This document shows, piece by piece, positions 42,651 through 51,706 of a DNA stretch of 64,000 bases. Under the pieces are notes generated by a model that saw nothing but the letters and a program-made list of their open reading frames with translations, did no database searches and was not told the origin of the DNA. The stretch comes from Cupriavidus sp. BIS7. Lineage in GTDB: Bacteria > Pseudomonadota > Gammaproteobacteria > Burkholderiales > Burkholderiaceae. Made by a program: the position numbers and the translations under genes. How positions within the stretch are numbered: position 1 is the stretch's first letter; each line of letters starts with the position of its first letter. Location of the stretch: NCBI RefSeq assembly GCF_000292345.1, contig NZ_ALOU01000022.1:51736-115735 (forward strand), given 5' to 3'.

Positions 42651-43094
42651 ATGAAGCCGCTGCCTTTTGTGGTAACACCGGACGCGTATGACCGTGCCCT
42701 GAACGTGGTGGGCGAGAAGATCACCGTATTGGCCTCGAAGGCGGCCACGCAAGGCTACGAGATCTTCTTCCAGCAAGGCGACGAAGGCACCGGACCTCCA
42801 CCCCATAGCCATGACTGGGACGAGACTTTCTTCGTCCTCGGCGGCAGCGTGGAAATCAGTTATGGCGACACGACCATGGCCGCCACGCGTGGCGCGCTGG
42901 TTCACCTTCCAGCCGGCACGCTCCATAGTTTCCGGTTTGGGGCCGGGGGCGGCGAAATGCTCTCGATCACCAGCCACGGCGGCAACGCGGCCAGCTTGTT
43001 CAGGACGATCGACGCGGAAATTGCACCGGGCCCGCCGGACGTTGAAAAACTGCTGGATATCGCCAACAGATGCGGGGTCCACGTCGAACCGTGA
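42651..43094 (+). CDS. Cupin-domain protein
   Basis: 147 residues from the ATG at 42651, where GGGAG sits five bases upstream; an ATG at 42615 lacks this. A single cupin barrel with metal-binding motif 1 GPPPHSHDWDETFFVLGGSVEI and motif 2 LPAGTLHSFRFGAGGGEMLSI. The His residues suggest one Fe, Mn or Zn. Small one-domain cupins act as oxygenases, isomerases or binding proteins; nothing narrows this down. It follows the sigma/NrsF pair by 127 bases but no GTAACC-N16-CGAA promoter precedes it. Confidence 0.85.
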   Translation: MKPLPFVVTPDAYDRALNVVGEKITVLASKAATQGYEIFFQQGDEGTGPPPHSHDWDETFFVLGGSVEISYGDTTMAATRGALVHLPAGTLHSFRFGAGGGEMLSITSHGGNAASLFRTIDAEIAPGPPDVEKLLDIANRCGVHVEP

Positions 43095-43112
43095 ACCCGG
43101 TCAGGCCGCCAC

Positions 43113-43691
43113 TCAAGCGGCCCCTTCCCCACCGACTGGCGCCTGCACAATGCCCATCCTGCGCGCGGTCAGCTTCATCTGCGTGAACTGGATGCCGAAC
43201 AGAACAAGCTTCGACGCCAGCGGAAATGCCGCGATAAACAACGGCCACCACGCTGTGAACGCTACCGCCACCAGCAGGTTCAGCGCAGCCGTGGCAAGCA
43301 TCAGCGCGGCCCAGAGATAGCCGTAGCGTGTCAGCAGATCGCCCATGCGTTCACGTGCGATCGGCGGTACATAACGGTGCATCCAGCCGCCGCGCAGCAT
43401 CACAAAGCCGACCAGCGCGTACAGCACGCTCGGCTTGCCCATGACGTAGCGCGGATCATTGGTCAGCATCGTCGCAGCGGCAGACACCAGCACGCTGATC
43501 AGGCTGATCCATTGCAGCGCGGCAATCGGCTCGTGGCGCAGTTTCGCCCAGAGGACCACGGCGACGGCCACGACCACGCCGGCTGCCGTGGCCACCAGTG
43601 TGTCCACCTTCATGGCGAACAGAACAGCGAACACGATGACGCCAAGCGAATCGAACAGGACCGGGCGAACGGCGTAGAGAAGTGCGCGCAT
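43113..43691 (-). CDS. YciB-like/VC0807-like inner-membrane protein
   Basis: 192 residues from the ATG at 43691; an upstream GTG (43727) would add 12 residues. Five to six membrane segments with the conserved opening RALLYAVRPVLFDSLGVIVFAVLF and the later NDPRYVMGKPSVLYALVGFVMLRGGWMHRY, which resemble intracellular septation protein A (YciB) and the related VC0807 group. Function in this group is uncertain; YciB interacts with cell-division and elongation proteins. It converges with the cupin gene (18-base gap). Confidence 0.8.
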   Translation of the reverse strand: MRALLYAVRPVLFDSLGVIVFAVLFAMKVDTLVATAAGVVVAVAVVLWAKLRHEPIAALQWISLISVLVSAAATMLTNDPRYVMGKPSVLYALVGFVMLRGGWMHRYVPPIARERMGDLLTRYGYLWAALMLATAALNLLVAVAFTAWWPLFIAAFPLASKLVLFGIQFTQMKLTARRMGIVQAPVGGEGAA

Positions 43692-43755
43692 GCAGAACCT
43701 TTCCGTGTTTCCATCAGGTGTCTTCACACCGGAAGCAGCGGTGCGACATCAAACT

Positions 43756-43765
43756 AATCACCGCA
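43756..43765 (-). promoter_or_regulatory. Single copy of the fic operator motif upstream of the YciB-like gene
   Basis: The minus strand reads TGCGGTGATT exactly as in the fic promoter, 65 bases before the ATG at 43691, and beside it lies the inverted pair ATAGTT / AACTAT (43765-43781). One exact 10-mer can occur by chance in 64 kb (about one in ten), so the link to Fic is tentative. Confidence 0.3.
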
Positions 43766-43906
43766 TAGTTTGCGCAACTATCGGAGACACGTGGTGGCGT
43801 GTCAAGGAGAAAGCGGCGGGATCAGGGTTGGTCCGGAGGCGGCGGGGCGGTGCGTGCTGCGCTGGCCACGGTCGTCGTGTGCCTGTACCGGCCTGCTGAA
43901 ACAGCT

Positions 43907-44422
43907 TCAGGCCTTGCCCAGCCGGGTGATCAACGCGGCATGACGCGGGTGCGATGACGCAAGCCGTGCCACCTCCGCCGGATCGGCCAGTTCGAACTCG
44001 CTGAACTCGAATCCGGGTGCCACCGTGCATCCGACCAGCGCATAGCCTGCCGCACCGGCCGCCCGTTCCGCTGCAAACCAGCATCCGGCGGGCACCACCG
44101 CCTGGAAGACCGTGCCCGGCTGGCTAAGCGGGTTGCCAAGCCGGTGGAGGGTCAGCGCGCCATCAGGTGTCAGCACGTGCACATTGAGCACGTCACCGGC
44201 ATAGAAATGCCACCCCTCGTCGGACTGGATGCGATGCCAGGCTGAATATGCGTCATCGGTCAGAAGGTAGTAGATCGCCGTGGATGCCGACCGTTCGGCG
44301 CCGTCAGTGACGCGTTTGATACGCGCCGGGTCCCGGTAGGTCTCGCGGTAGAAGCCGCCCTCCGGGTGCGGGACGAGGGCCAGTTCGTCGATCAGGCGCT
44401 GTGGCAGCCGGTTCGTGGGCAT
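43907..44422 (-). CDS. Cupin-fold DUF985 protein
   Basis: 171 residues from the ATG at 44422. It opens with the DUF985 motif QRLIDELALVPHPEGGFYRETYRD and continues ASTAIYYLLTDDAYSAWHRIQSDEGWHFYAGDVLNVHVL, VPAGCWFAAE, ALVGCTVAPGFEFSEFELAD, a complete jelly-roll. Members bind small ligands or metals and are poorly characterised; some resemble phosphate-sugar epimerase folds. Single gene, facing away from the EamA transporter. Confidence 0.9.
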   Translation of the reverse strand: MPTNRLPQRLIDELALVPHPEGGFYRETYRDPARIKRVTDGAERSASTAIYYLLTDDAYSAWHRIQSDEGWHFYAGDVLNVHVLTPDGALTLHRLGNPLSQPGTVFQAVVPAGCWFAAERAAGAAGYALVGCTVAPGFEFSEFELADPAEVARLASSHPRHAALITRLGKA

Positions 44423-44664
44423 GGTTGGCGGGTGTTGAGTACTTGTGATTGGGGGCGCGTCTTTGGGAGCGTCTTTGGTGCGCTGGATGCGCCACCTTAC
44501 CCGAAAGCCGCGCATGACAGAATACGGGGGCGCGCCGACGCCGCCATCCGGCGCCCGCGCCAAGAATGCAGGAAATGCCAAGACGGCCGGCCTTCCGCCG
44601 CGATAGTCTCCCGGACAATTTCCCGTACTTCGGCCAGTGCAAGGCCCCACCCGGTTTCCAAACA

Positions 44665-45573
44665 ATGTCGCGCCCCGTTCCCGCCTGGCTGCCGGCCATG
44701 GCCTTTGTCCTGATCTGGTCGACCGGATTCATCGTCGGCAAGGCCGTCGTGCCGGTTGCCGACAGCAACCTGTTCCTGCTTGCGCGCTTTGCGCTGGCCG
44801 CGCTGATGTTCGCTGCAGCCGCAACGGCCGGCCGCGCCGACTGGCCACCGCTCGCACAGGTGCCACGCCACCTGCTGGCCGGCGCGCTGATGCAGGGAAT
44901 CTATCTGTGCGCGGGCTATGGCGCGGTGGCGCATGGCCTGTCTCCGTCGATCATGGCACTGCTGGGCGCCCTGCAGCCGCTGCTGACCGCGTTGCTTGCC
45001 ATTCCCCTGCTAAAGGAGCTACCTTCCTCACGCACGTGGCGCGGGCTTGCGCTGGGCGCGCTTGGCGTGGGCCTGGTGGTGTTGCCGGCCATGCAGGCTG
45101 GCGCGCCGCACGCGGTGTCGCCATGGATCGTGCTGACCGGCGTGCTTGCCATTCTCTCCATCACGATGGGAACCCTGCTGCAAAAGACCTCGATCTCCAG
45201 GGCGGATATCCGCGCCAGTTCGGCATGGCAGAACGTTGGCGCCATGCTGGTGGCCGGCGTGCTCGTCGTCGCCACCGGTGGTGCCGGCGCGCTGCGTTGG
45301 GAAACGGGCGTGACGCTGTGGGCGTCGCTGGCCTGGGCCGCGTTCGTGCTGTCCGGACTGGGCACTTGGCTGCTGCTGGGCCTGGTGCGTCGCGGCCAGG
45401 CCGCCAATGCAGCCGCGTTGATGTTCCTGGCGCCGCCGCTGGCCGCCGTGCAGGCGGCCCTGCTGTTCGGCGACCGGCTTGGCCCGCTCCAGTGGCTTGG
45501 CATGGCCGTGGCCGGTATCGGCGTGTGGCTCTGCCAGACGCAAGGCAAACCGCAACATGCCGAAGCTCGTTGA
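44665..45573 (+). CDS. EamA/DMT-family transporter
   Basis: 302 residues from the ATG at 44665, ten hydrophobic helices in two EamA halves (start AFVLIWSTGFIVGKAVVP; second half WIVLTGVLAILSITMGTLLQ; end LGPLQWLGMAVAGIGVWL). Family members export amino acids or other metabolites, or take up drugs and nucleotides. It overlaps the following AraC gene by 17 bases, so the two are one unit and the AraC protein may control or sense the exported compound. Confidence 0.9.
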   Translation: MSRPVPAWLPAMAFVLIWSTGFIVGKAVVPVADSNLFLLARFALAALMFAAAATAGRADWPPLAQVPRHLLAGALMQGIYLCAGYGAVAHGLSPSIMALLGALQPLLTALLAIPLLKELPSSRTWRGLALGALGVGLVVLPAMQAGAPHAVSPWIVLTGVLAILSITMGTLLQKTSISRADIRASSAWQNVGAMLVAGVLVVATGGAGALRWETGVTLWASLAWAAFVLSGLGTWLLLGLVRRGQAANAAALMFLAPPLAAVQAALLFGDRLGPLQWLGMAVAGIGVWLCQTQGKPQHAEAR

Positions 45574-46324
45574 ACACACCGCACCGCTGGTGGAGCCGCG
45601 CTGCTATTCGCCGCAGCCGTTCGGCCATGCGCACGACTACCACCAGTTGCTGTTCGGCATGGATGGTGCGATCGAACTCGAGATCGACGGTCATGCCTAT
45701 CGGGTCGATGGCGAACATGGACTCGTAGTGCCTGCGGGCGCGCACCATGTCTGCGCCGGACTGACCCGCAACCTTCAGGTCGTAGCGGACTTTCCTGCAA
45801 GCTCCGTGGCACTGCCAGCGCGGCTGATGGCACGGCCACGCACGTTCTCGATCGATACGGGTCTTGCCACGCGCGTACGCTCGCTGGCGACACGCCCCCA
45901 AAACGATGCCGTGCCCGCACAACACGCATGGCAACGCGCCGCCACCCTGGCCTGCGGCCTCGCATCGGCACTCGGCCTTGACGACGCGCACGACGATGCC
46001 GCGCGTTTTCCGGTGATGGCTATCGATGCGTTCATGCGCGCCAACCTCGCGTCGCCATTGCGCGTCGACCAGCTCGCGGCCCGTATCGGCTGGGGTCCGC
46101 GCCGCTTCCACACGCTGTTCTGCGAAGCATTCGGCGATACGCCCCACGGCTATCAGACGCGCCTGCGGCTCGACCAGGCCGTGCAATGGCTGATGTCCGG
46201 CACCATGCCGCTGGCAGAGATCGCATACGCGATTGGCTACCCCGACCAGACCACCTTCACACGCGCATTCACCCGCCGGTTCGGCAAGCCCCCGGGCACC
46301 TGGCGCGCCGCCGCGCTGGCCTGA
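45557..46324 (+). CDS. AraC-family regulator with cupin-type sensing domain
   Basis: 255 residues from the ATG at 45557. An N-terminal AraC-type cupin (FGHAHDYHQLLFGMDGAIELEIDGHAYRVDGEHGLVVPAGAHHVCAG) is followed by a linker and the DNA-binding domain (VDQLAARIGWGPRRFHTLFCEAFGDTPHGYQTRLRLDQAVQWLM; LAEIAYAIGYPDQTTFTRAFTRRFGKPPG). Translation overlaps the end of the transporter gene. Likely regulates the transporter or nearby genes in response to a small ligand. Confidence 0.9.
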   Translation: MPKLVEHTAPLVEPRCYSPQPFGHAHDYHQLLFGMDGAIELEIDGHAYRVDGEHGLVVPAGAHHVCAGLTRNLQVVADFPASSVALPARLMARPRTFSIDTGLATRVRSLATRPQNDAVPAQHAWQRAATLACGLASALGLDDAHDDAARFPVMAIDAFMRANLASPLRVDQLAARIGWGPRRFHTLFCEAFGDTPHGYQTRLRLDQAVQWLMSGTMPLAEIAYAIGYPDQTTFTRAFTRRFGKPPGTWRAAALA

Positions 46325-46387
46325 GCGGCAGACTTCTCCCGCCGCGCGTATGATCGCGCGTACTCGAACCACAACAGGGAGACATCA

Positions 46388-47485
46388 ATGAAAAGCATCG
46401 TGGCGATTGCAGTCCGACACTTCGCAGTGGCAGCCGCGCTGGCTTGCGGCATGGCATACGCGCAAACCCCGGCGCCCTCAATGCAGCCCCACGAAGGCGA
46501 CTTCGAAGCGAGCGACTTCCGCTTCCAGAATGGACAAACGCTGCCGATCGTCAAGCTGCACTACGCCACGCTAGGCACGCCCACGCGCGGCGCTGACGGC
46601 AAGGTCAAGAACGCCGTGCTGCTGCTTCACGGCACCACCGGCACCGGCCGCGCATACCTGACGCCGCTGATGCAGAAGGAACTGTTCGCGGCGGGACAAC
46701 CGCTCGACGCATCGCGCTACTACATCATCATGCCGGACGGCATCGGCCGTGGCGGATCGAGCAAACCCAGCGACGGCATGCGCGCCTCGTTCCCGCGCTA
46801 CGGGTACAACGACGTGGTGGAGGGCCACTACCGGCTGCTGACCGAAGGGCTCAAGGTCGATCATCTGCGCCTGGTGCTCGGCACATCGATGGGCGGCATG
46901 CAGACGTGGCTATGGGGCGAGCGTCATCCGGACATGATGGATGCGCTGATGCCGATTGCCAGCCAACCCGTGGCGATGTCCGGCCGCAACTGGTTGTGGC
47001 GCCGCATGCTGATCGATGCCATCCGCAATGACCCGGACTGGAACGGCGGCAATTACACGCGGCAGCCAAAGCACTGGACCCATACGGTCCCGTTGTTCTC
47101 ATTGATGACGCAGAGCGCGGCCACGCTGCAGAAAGCCGCGCCGACGCGCGACCAGGTCAACCAGTACATGGACCGGACCGTGGCCGAAACCCGCAGCGTG
47201 GATGCCAACGACTATCTCTACTGGTTCGAGTCGTCATGGGATTACAACCCCGAGCCCGAACTCGGCAAGATCCGCGCGCCGCTCTACGCGGTGAACTTTG
47301 CGGACGACATGATCAACGCCGTGGACCTGGGCACCATGCAACGCACAGTGCCCAAGGTGCCGAAGGGCAAGTTCGTGGAGCTGCCCGAGAGCGAGCACAC
47401 ATACGGGCACCAGACACTGCAGCACCCCGAGGTCTGGAAGAGCTATCTCGTAGAGCTTCTGCAGAACCTGCCACCGCAGAAGTAA
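46388..47485 (+). CDS. Secreted alpha/beta hydrolase, homoserine acetyltransferase-like
   Basis: 365 residues with an N-terminal signal peptide (about 26 residues, cleavage near AYA-Q). The fold is that of MetX-type acyltransferases and related hydrolases: AVLLLHGTTGTGRAYL, the nucleophile elbow GTSMGGMQTWLWGERHPDMMDALMPIA, Asp in YAVNFADDMIN and His in SEHTYGHQT. A secretion signal rules against a role in methionine synthesis; it is more likely a periplasmic esterase or amidase. It starts 63 bases after the AraC gene. Confidence 0.88.
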   Translation: MKSIVAIAVRHFAVAAALACGMAYAQTPAPSMQPHEGDFEASDFRFQNGQTLPIVKLHYATLGTPTRGADGKVKNAVLLLHGTTGTGRAYLTPLMQKELFAAGQPLDASRYYIIMPDGIGRGGSSKPSDGMRASFPRYGYNDVVEGHYRLLTEGLKVDHLRLVLGTSMGGMQTWLWGERHPDMMDALMPIASQPVAMSGRNWLWRRMLIDAIRNDPDWNGGNYTRQPKHWTHTVPLFSLMTQSAATLQKAAPTRDQVNQYMDRTVAETRSVDANDYLYWFESSWDYNPEPELGKIRAPLYAVNFADDMINAVDLGTMQRTVPKVPKGKFVELPESEHTYGHQTLQHPEVWKSYLVELLQNLPPQK

Positions 47486-47787
47486 CGCCGCAATCGCCCC
47501 ACCGTGCCTGCCGATTGATACCGCAGTGCAATGCCCGCTGCATGGCGATGGCGCGTCCCGCATGACCGCCATTGTTTGCGGCGGGGCCGCAATACGGGTA
47601 TTTCGCTAGGCGTCCGCGCTAGATCGCGCCTGCCCTGCTGCCTATACTGACTTCGCACCGTGCACGCCGCCGAGCGTGAACGCGTGTGCCCGATATAACA
47701 GCGGGCAGGCACTGGCGTACCCCGGGAGGGCGCCGCAGATGGACAAGTGTTTTCAGCCTGCCCATGAACAGGAAAGTGGAGATGGGC
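47486..47787. other. Intergenic region without a recognisable gene
   Basis: 302 bases between the hydrolase and the next plus-strand gene. No convincing reading frame, hairpin terminator or repeat was found. CTATACT near 47641 could be a -10 for the downstream gene, with no good -35. Confidence 0.45.
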
Positions 47788-48207
47788 ATGCCCAGCGAAC
47801 AGTTCCTTGCGATCCAGGAAACCCGCCGCTCGGGGCTCCAAGCATTACGCGCGGCGCTGCTCCAGGTTCACAAGGAAGTCATCGGATATGACCGTGGCCA
47901 GTATGAACGACTGCACGGTCCGATTCCCGCAGGCCAGTTCGTGCAGCTCGTGACCGAGGAATCATTCTTCCGCTGGCTCGATCCGCTATCGAGGCTGATC
48001 ATCGAGATCGACGAAGAACTCGATGGCGACGAGCATCACGACGCTACATGCCGCGCTGTGGCAGGTGCAGCGCAGAAGCTGTTCAGCGAGCGCGGGGACG
48101 TGGATTTTCGCAAGCGTTACCAGGAAGCCCTACAGGACGAAGCGGCTGTCACCGTCGCGCATGGGCGGCTGATGTCCGTCATCGGGCAGTTGCGCCAGCT
48201 TCCATAA
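47788..48207 (+). CDS. Conserved-looking soluble protein of unknown function
   Basis: 139 residues from the ATG at 47788; GGAG lies six bases upstream, whereas ATGs at 47764 and 47782 are poorly spaced. All-helical, acidic and without Cys pairs or signal peptide: EQFLAIQETRRSGLQALRAALLQVHKEVIGYDRGQYERLHGPIPAG, then FVQLVTEESFFRWLDPLSRLIIEIDEELDG, then QEALQDEAAVTVAHGRLMSVIGQLRQL. No family recognised. The even helix pattern suggests a four-helix bundle. It ends 17 bases before the convergent small gene. Confidence 0.75.
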   Translation: MPSEQFLAIQETRRSGLQALRAALLQVHKEVIGYDRGQYERLHGPIPAGQFVQLVTEESFFRWLDPLSRLIIEIDEELDGDEHHDATCRAVAGAAQKLFSERGDVDFRKRYQEALQDEAAVTVAHGRLMSVIGQLRQLP

Positions 48208-48224
48208 CGCCCACCGTAACGCTC

Positions 48225-48554
<330 letters not shown>

Positions 48555-49100
48555 TCAATGATGTCCCCCGCCACGGCCGCCACCGCCACCCCGGCCGCCT
48601 CCACGGCCTCCACCGGCCCATCCATGAAATCCGCCAGCCCCCTGGACGCCCGGGGTTCCCTGGAACCCGGCATAGCCGGGGCCGCCGTGATAGTAGCCGT
48701 GGTACCCGTAGCCGTGGTAATCATAGCCGCGGTATCCGTAGTAGCCGCGGTATCCATGCCCGTACCAGCCGTAGTGGCTGTAGTGGCTGTAGTGGCTGTA
48801 GTGGTAGTGGCAGCACCCGTACCAGAAGCTTCCAAAGAACACCCCGCCACCATAGACGGGCCAGTACGCGGGCCAGTACGGGTATCCACTGGCGTACCCG
48901 TACGGATATCCGTACCAGTAGGGGTACGAATAGTCATAGTCGTAGCCCGGATATCCCCCATAGACGGGGCCCAGATCTCCCAACGGGTAATTGATGTCGT
49001 AGCCAGGGGCGGTGTCGTACCCGGGGTAGGTTGCGCAGCCGGCCAGCATCAACGCGGCCCCTGCCGCTCCCGCCAGGCCCCATTTGTTGGCGCCCCTCAT
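48555..49100 (-). CDS. Tyr/Gly/His-rich lipoprotein
   Basis: 181 residues from the ATG at 49100 (GGGAG upstream); a TTG five codons earlier is unlikely. The lipobox MLAGC ends the signal. The mature chain is almost free of ordinary sequence: Tyr, Gly, Pro and Trp dominate (YPGYDYDYSYPYWYGYPYGY), then a Cys-Cys followed by three HYS repeats, HGY/YRG repeats, and a Gly/Arg run ending GGGHH. Such chains are disordered or form beta-like surface layers; the His-rich parts may bind metal. The 3' end uses repetitive codons that could change length by slippage. Confidence 0.8.
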   Translation of the reverse strand: MRGANKWGLAGAAGAALMLAGCATYPGYDTAPGYDINYPLGDLGPVYGGYPGYDYDYSYPYWYGYPYGYASGYPYWPAYWPVYGGGVFFGSFWYGCCHYHYSHYSHYSHYGWYGHGYRGYYGYRGYDYHGYGYHGYYHGGPGYAGFQGTPGVQGAGGFHGWAGGGRGGGRGGGGGRGGGHH

Positions 49101-49167
49101 TTTTGTCTCCCGCAAGCCCGACTCACGTGAATGTCGACATCGGAATACACGATCCGATAGTCAATTA

Positions 49168-49352
49168 GACAAAAACTGCCTCAAGAAGTCCATTTTTCGG
49201 ATTTCTCCGATTCTCGTTTCAGAATCGTCTCCTTACACTGGCCCTCGCCCGTGCAATGCGGGTGACCCAACCGAGTTCAGGGTTGACCCCTCCCCTGAAA
49301 CTCTATCCTTCAGATGCCACATGGCCCCCGTCCCTGTGGCATCCTTTTTTTT
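49168..49352 (+). ncRNA. Candidate small RNA ending in an intrinsic terminator
   Basis: The 280-base gap between two minus-strand genes contains, on the plus strand, hairpin 1 (CGATTCT / AGAATCG, 49208-49227), hairpin 2 (TTCAGGG / CCCTGAA, 49276-49299) and a terminator at 49313-49352. A promoter-like pair TCGACA (49134-49139) and GATAGT (49156-49161) with a 16-base spacer would start an RNA near 49168. No plus-strand protein gene exists that this terminator could serve. Length would be about 185 nucleotides. Confidence 0.5.
49313..49352 (+). terminator. Intrinsic terminator on the plus strand
   Basis: GATGCCACA and TGTGGCATC form a perfect 9-bp stem with a 13-base loop, followed by C and eight T. 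The T-run is only on the plus-strand side, so direction is unambiguous. Confidence 0.88.
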
Positions 49353-49380
49353 CATCGCTCGTTCCATCGCTGGTTCGGTT

Positions 49381-50028
49381 CTATAGCCCCTTCTCCACCA
49401 GATCGAGCAGCCTCTGGCCAAGCAGAGCAGCCTGTTCCCTCGCATGGCCGCGCAGCGGACCGTCGATCAGCAGCACAGCCAGCCCGTGCACTGCCGACCA
49501 CGCGATGTACTCCGCGCCCGGCCGCCGTTCGGGTGGCAAAAGCCCTGCATCGACCCAGCGATCCAGCGCCGCACCCAGCAACTGGAATGGATTCAGGCCG
49601 CTTTCGCCGGCCTTGGACGGATCGACATCGTCCTCGACCTCGTCGGGAACGGAGAATGCGGTGCGGAACAGACCGGTCTCGGTCATGGCGAAGCGAAGAT
49701 AGCCGGTGCCTACGGCTCGCAAGCTGGCACGCGCCCGATCGGCCGGCGAGGCATCCGGTGGAATCGTCGCCAGTTCGGCCTCCATGGCGACCGCCAGGCT
49801 CGACAGTGCCGACGCGCGCACCGCTTGCAGCAGGTCCTGACGGCTGGCGAAATGCCGATATGCCGCATTGGGCACTACCCCGGCACGGCGCGTGGCTTCA
49901 CGAAGGATGATGGCGTCCGGACCACCGTGGCGCGCAAGGTCGATACCGGCTTCGAGCAAGGCCCGGCGCAGATCGCCATGTCGATAGGTGGTCCGGGTTG
50001 GCGGCGTGGCTGCGGCGGTACGGTTCAT
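49381..50028 (-). CDS. TetR-family transcriptional regulator
   Basis: 215 residues from the ATG at 50028. The N-terminal helix-turn-helix is typical (YRHGDLRRALLEAGIDLARHGGPDAIILREATRRAGVVPNAAYRHFASRQDLLQAV); the ligand domain contains the TetR_C-type stretch ASLRAVGTGYLRFAMTETGLFRTAFSVPDE and ends LLDLVEKGL. It is 101 bases from the cardiolipin synthase gene and in the same direction, lying downstream of it; a symmetrical site (50073-50087) just upstream suggests self-regulation. Confidence 0.92.
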   Translation of the reverse strand: MNRTAAATPPTRTTYRHGDLRRALLEAGIDLARHGGPDAIILREATRRAGVVPNAAYRHFASRQDLLQAVRASALSSLAVAMEAELATIPPDASPADRARASLRAVGTGYLRFAMTETGLFRTAFSVPDEVEDDVDPSKAGESGLNPFQLLGAALDRWVDAGLLPPERRPGAEYIAWSAVHGLAVLLIDGPLRGHAREQAALLGQRLLDLVEKGL

Positions 50029-50072
50029 GCTAATTCCCTTGTGGACAGCGTCCAGGGCGACTTGTAACAATA

Positions 50073-50087
50073 GTAGACAGTGTACAC
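50073..50087. promoter_or_regulatory. Candidate TetR operator
   Basis: GTAGACA-G-TGTACAC is an imperfect palindrome (5 of 7 positions per arm) 45 bases before the TetR start and 43 bases past the cardiolipin synthase stop. TetR proteins usually bind 15-bp sites like this in front of their own genes. Confidence 0.4.
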
Positions 50088-50129
50088 AAGGAGTGCCAGC
50101 GTGAGATCTGGCCTCGATACGTCAGGCCT

Positions 50130-51563
50130 TCAGAGAATCGGCGCAAACAGCTTGGCCACGTGCATGGCCACGCGAAGGATGGCGGGGGCGCCGAGAAAGT
50201 CGTCGCGGTCGATCTGGCGGGCTTCGGCAAAGTCCGCTTCAAGCATCTCCGCCACGCTCGCGGCAAACTCCGGGTGCGCCGTCATGACCATCATTTCGAA
50301 ATTGAGCCGGAAAGACCGGTTGTCGAGGTTCGCGGTGCCCACCGCGGCTGCCTCATCGTCGACCAGAATCACCTTCTGATGCAGGAAGCCCGGCTGGTAG
50401 CGGTACATCTTCACGCCGGCGCAAATGGCCTGGTAGGCGTAGATCGTTGAGGCGCCGTAGACCACAAGATGATCGGGCCGGGCCGGTATCAGGATTCGCA
50501 CATCCACGCCACGCAGCACCGCAAGCCGCAGCATCGCGAACACGGCTTCGTCGGGCACGAAGTATGGCGACGTAATCCAGACCCGCTTGCGCGCGGCCTG
50601 AATCGCTTCGACGAAGAACAGCGAGCAGGTTTCCTGCGCATCGGCCGGGCCCGACGGCACGATCTGACACACCATCTCGCCCACGTGCCCCGGTGGCGGC
50701 AGCAGCAGGTAGGGCACCTCGCGCGCGGCCCAGTACCAGTCCTCGGAGAAGGTCATCTGCAGTTCCAGCACGGCCGCACCGCGAATCTCGATGTGCGTGT
50801 CGCGCCAGGGGGCGAGCGGCGGGCGCTTGCCCAGGTATTCATTGCCGACGTTGTGGCCACCGACAAACGCGTGCGCGCCATCGACGATGACCAGCTTGCG
50901 ATGGTTGCGGAAATTGAGCTGGAAGCGGTTGACGAAGCCGGGGTGCGTGGCGAACGATCGCACGTTGACGCCGGCGTCCTCGAGCACGCGCAGATAGCCA
51001 CGGCTCAACGCGTGGCAGCCGATGCTGTCGTAAAGAAAGTAGACCCGGACCCCGGCCTGCGCGCGCTGGCACATGCGGCGCTGAAGCTCGCGTCCGAGTT
51101 CGTCGTCGTGAACGATAAAGAACTGCACCAGCACGACCTGCGTGGCGGCATCGATCGCGGCAAAGATCGCCTCGAACGTTGCGGTGCCATTGATCAACAG
51201 CCGTACATCGTTGTTGCCCAGGCACGGCATGCCGGTCAGGCGCGGCAATGCACGCATGCACTCCTGCTCGGGACTCATCACCAGGCAGGCACTGAGCGCC
51301 TGGAGTTCCTGCGAGCTCATGCTCTGCCGGATCTCGCGCAACCGGTGGTTGTTGAAGCGGCGCGCATTCACGTATCCGGCGAATCGGCTGCGCCCGAATA
51401 TCAGATACGGAATCAGCGACAGGTACGGCATCATGACCAGCGATCCCGCCCAGGCAATCGCGCCGGGCGCGGTACGTACCGTGATGACCGCGTGCAGCGC
51501 GGCAAGCACGCCCACCACGTGGAACGTCACAACGATCGCGGCAATCACGCTAGGGGTCAACAT
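50130..51563 (-). CDS. cls: Cardiolipin synthase (phospholipase D family)
   Basis: 477 residues from the ATG at 51563. Two N-terminal membrane helices (VIAAIVVTFHVVGVLAALHAVITV; GAIAWAGSLVMMPYLSLIPYLIFG) and two HKD active sites: His221-Lys223-Asp228 (HRKLVIVD) and His395-Lys397-Asp402 (HQKVILVD), each followed by the usual GGHN/GTANLDNRSF motif. It joins two phosphatidylglycerols, or phosphatidylglycerol and phosphatidylethanolamine, to cardiolipin in the inner membrane. Single gene with a long upstream region. Confidence 0.93.
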   Translation of the reverse strand: MLTPSVIAAIVVTFHVVGVLAALHAVITVRTAPGAIAWAGSLVMMPYLSLIPYLIFGRSRFAGYVNARRFNNHRLREIRQSMSSQELQALSACLVMSPEQECMRALPRLTGMPCLGNNDVRLLINGTATFEAIFAAIDAATQVVLVQFFIVHDDELGRELQRRMCQRAQAGVRVYFLYDSIGCHALSRGYLRVLEDAGVNVRSFATHPGFVNRFQLNFRNHRKLVIVDGAHAFVGGHNVGNEYLGKRPPLAPWRDTHIEIRGAAVLELQMTFSEDWYWAAREVPYLLLPPPGHVGEMVCQIVPSGPADAQETCSLFFVEAIQAARKRVWITSPYFVPDEAVFAMLRLAVLRGVDVRILIPARPDHLVVYGASTIYAYQAICAGVKMYRYQPGFLHQKVILVDDEAAAVGTANLDNRSFRLNFEMMVMTAHPEFAASVAEMLEADFAEARQIDRDDFLGAPAILRVAMHVAKLFAPIL

Positions 51564-51706
51564 AGGCAGCCAGGCCCGGACGGAATGGTCCTTATTCTGG
51601 CACAGCACGTCACTTCCAACATCCCCCGGCTCCGCGGTCTGCCTGTTTTCTGTGCAAGCCAGTGCGCGGCAGTCGCATCGCGCGTCCGCAGGCACCGATG
51701 ACGCGG

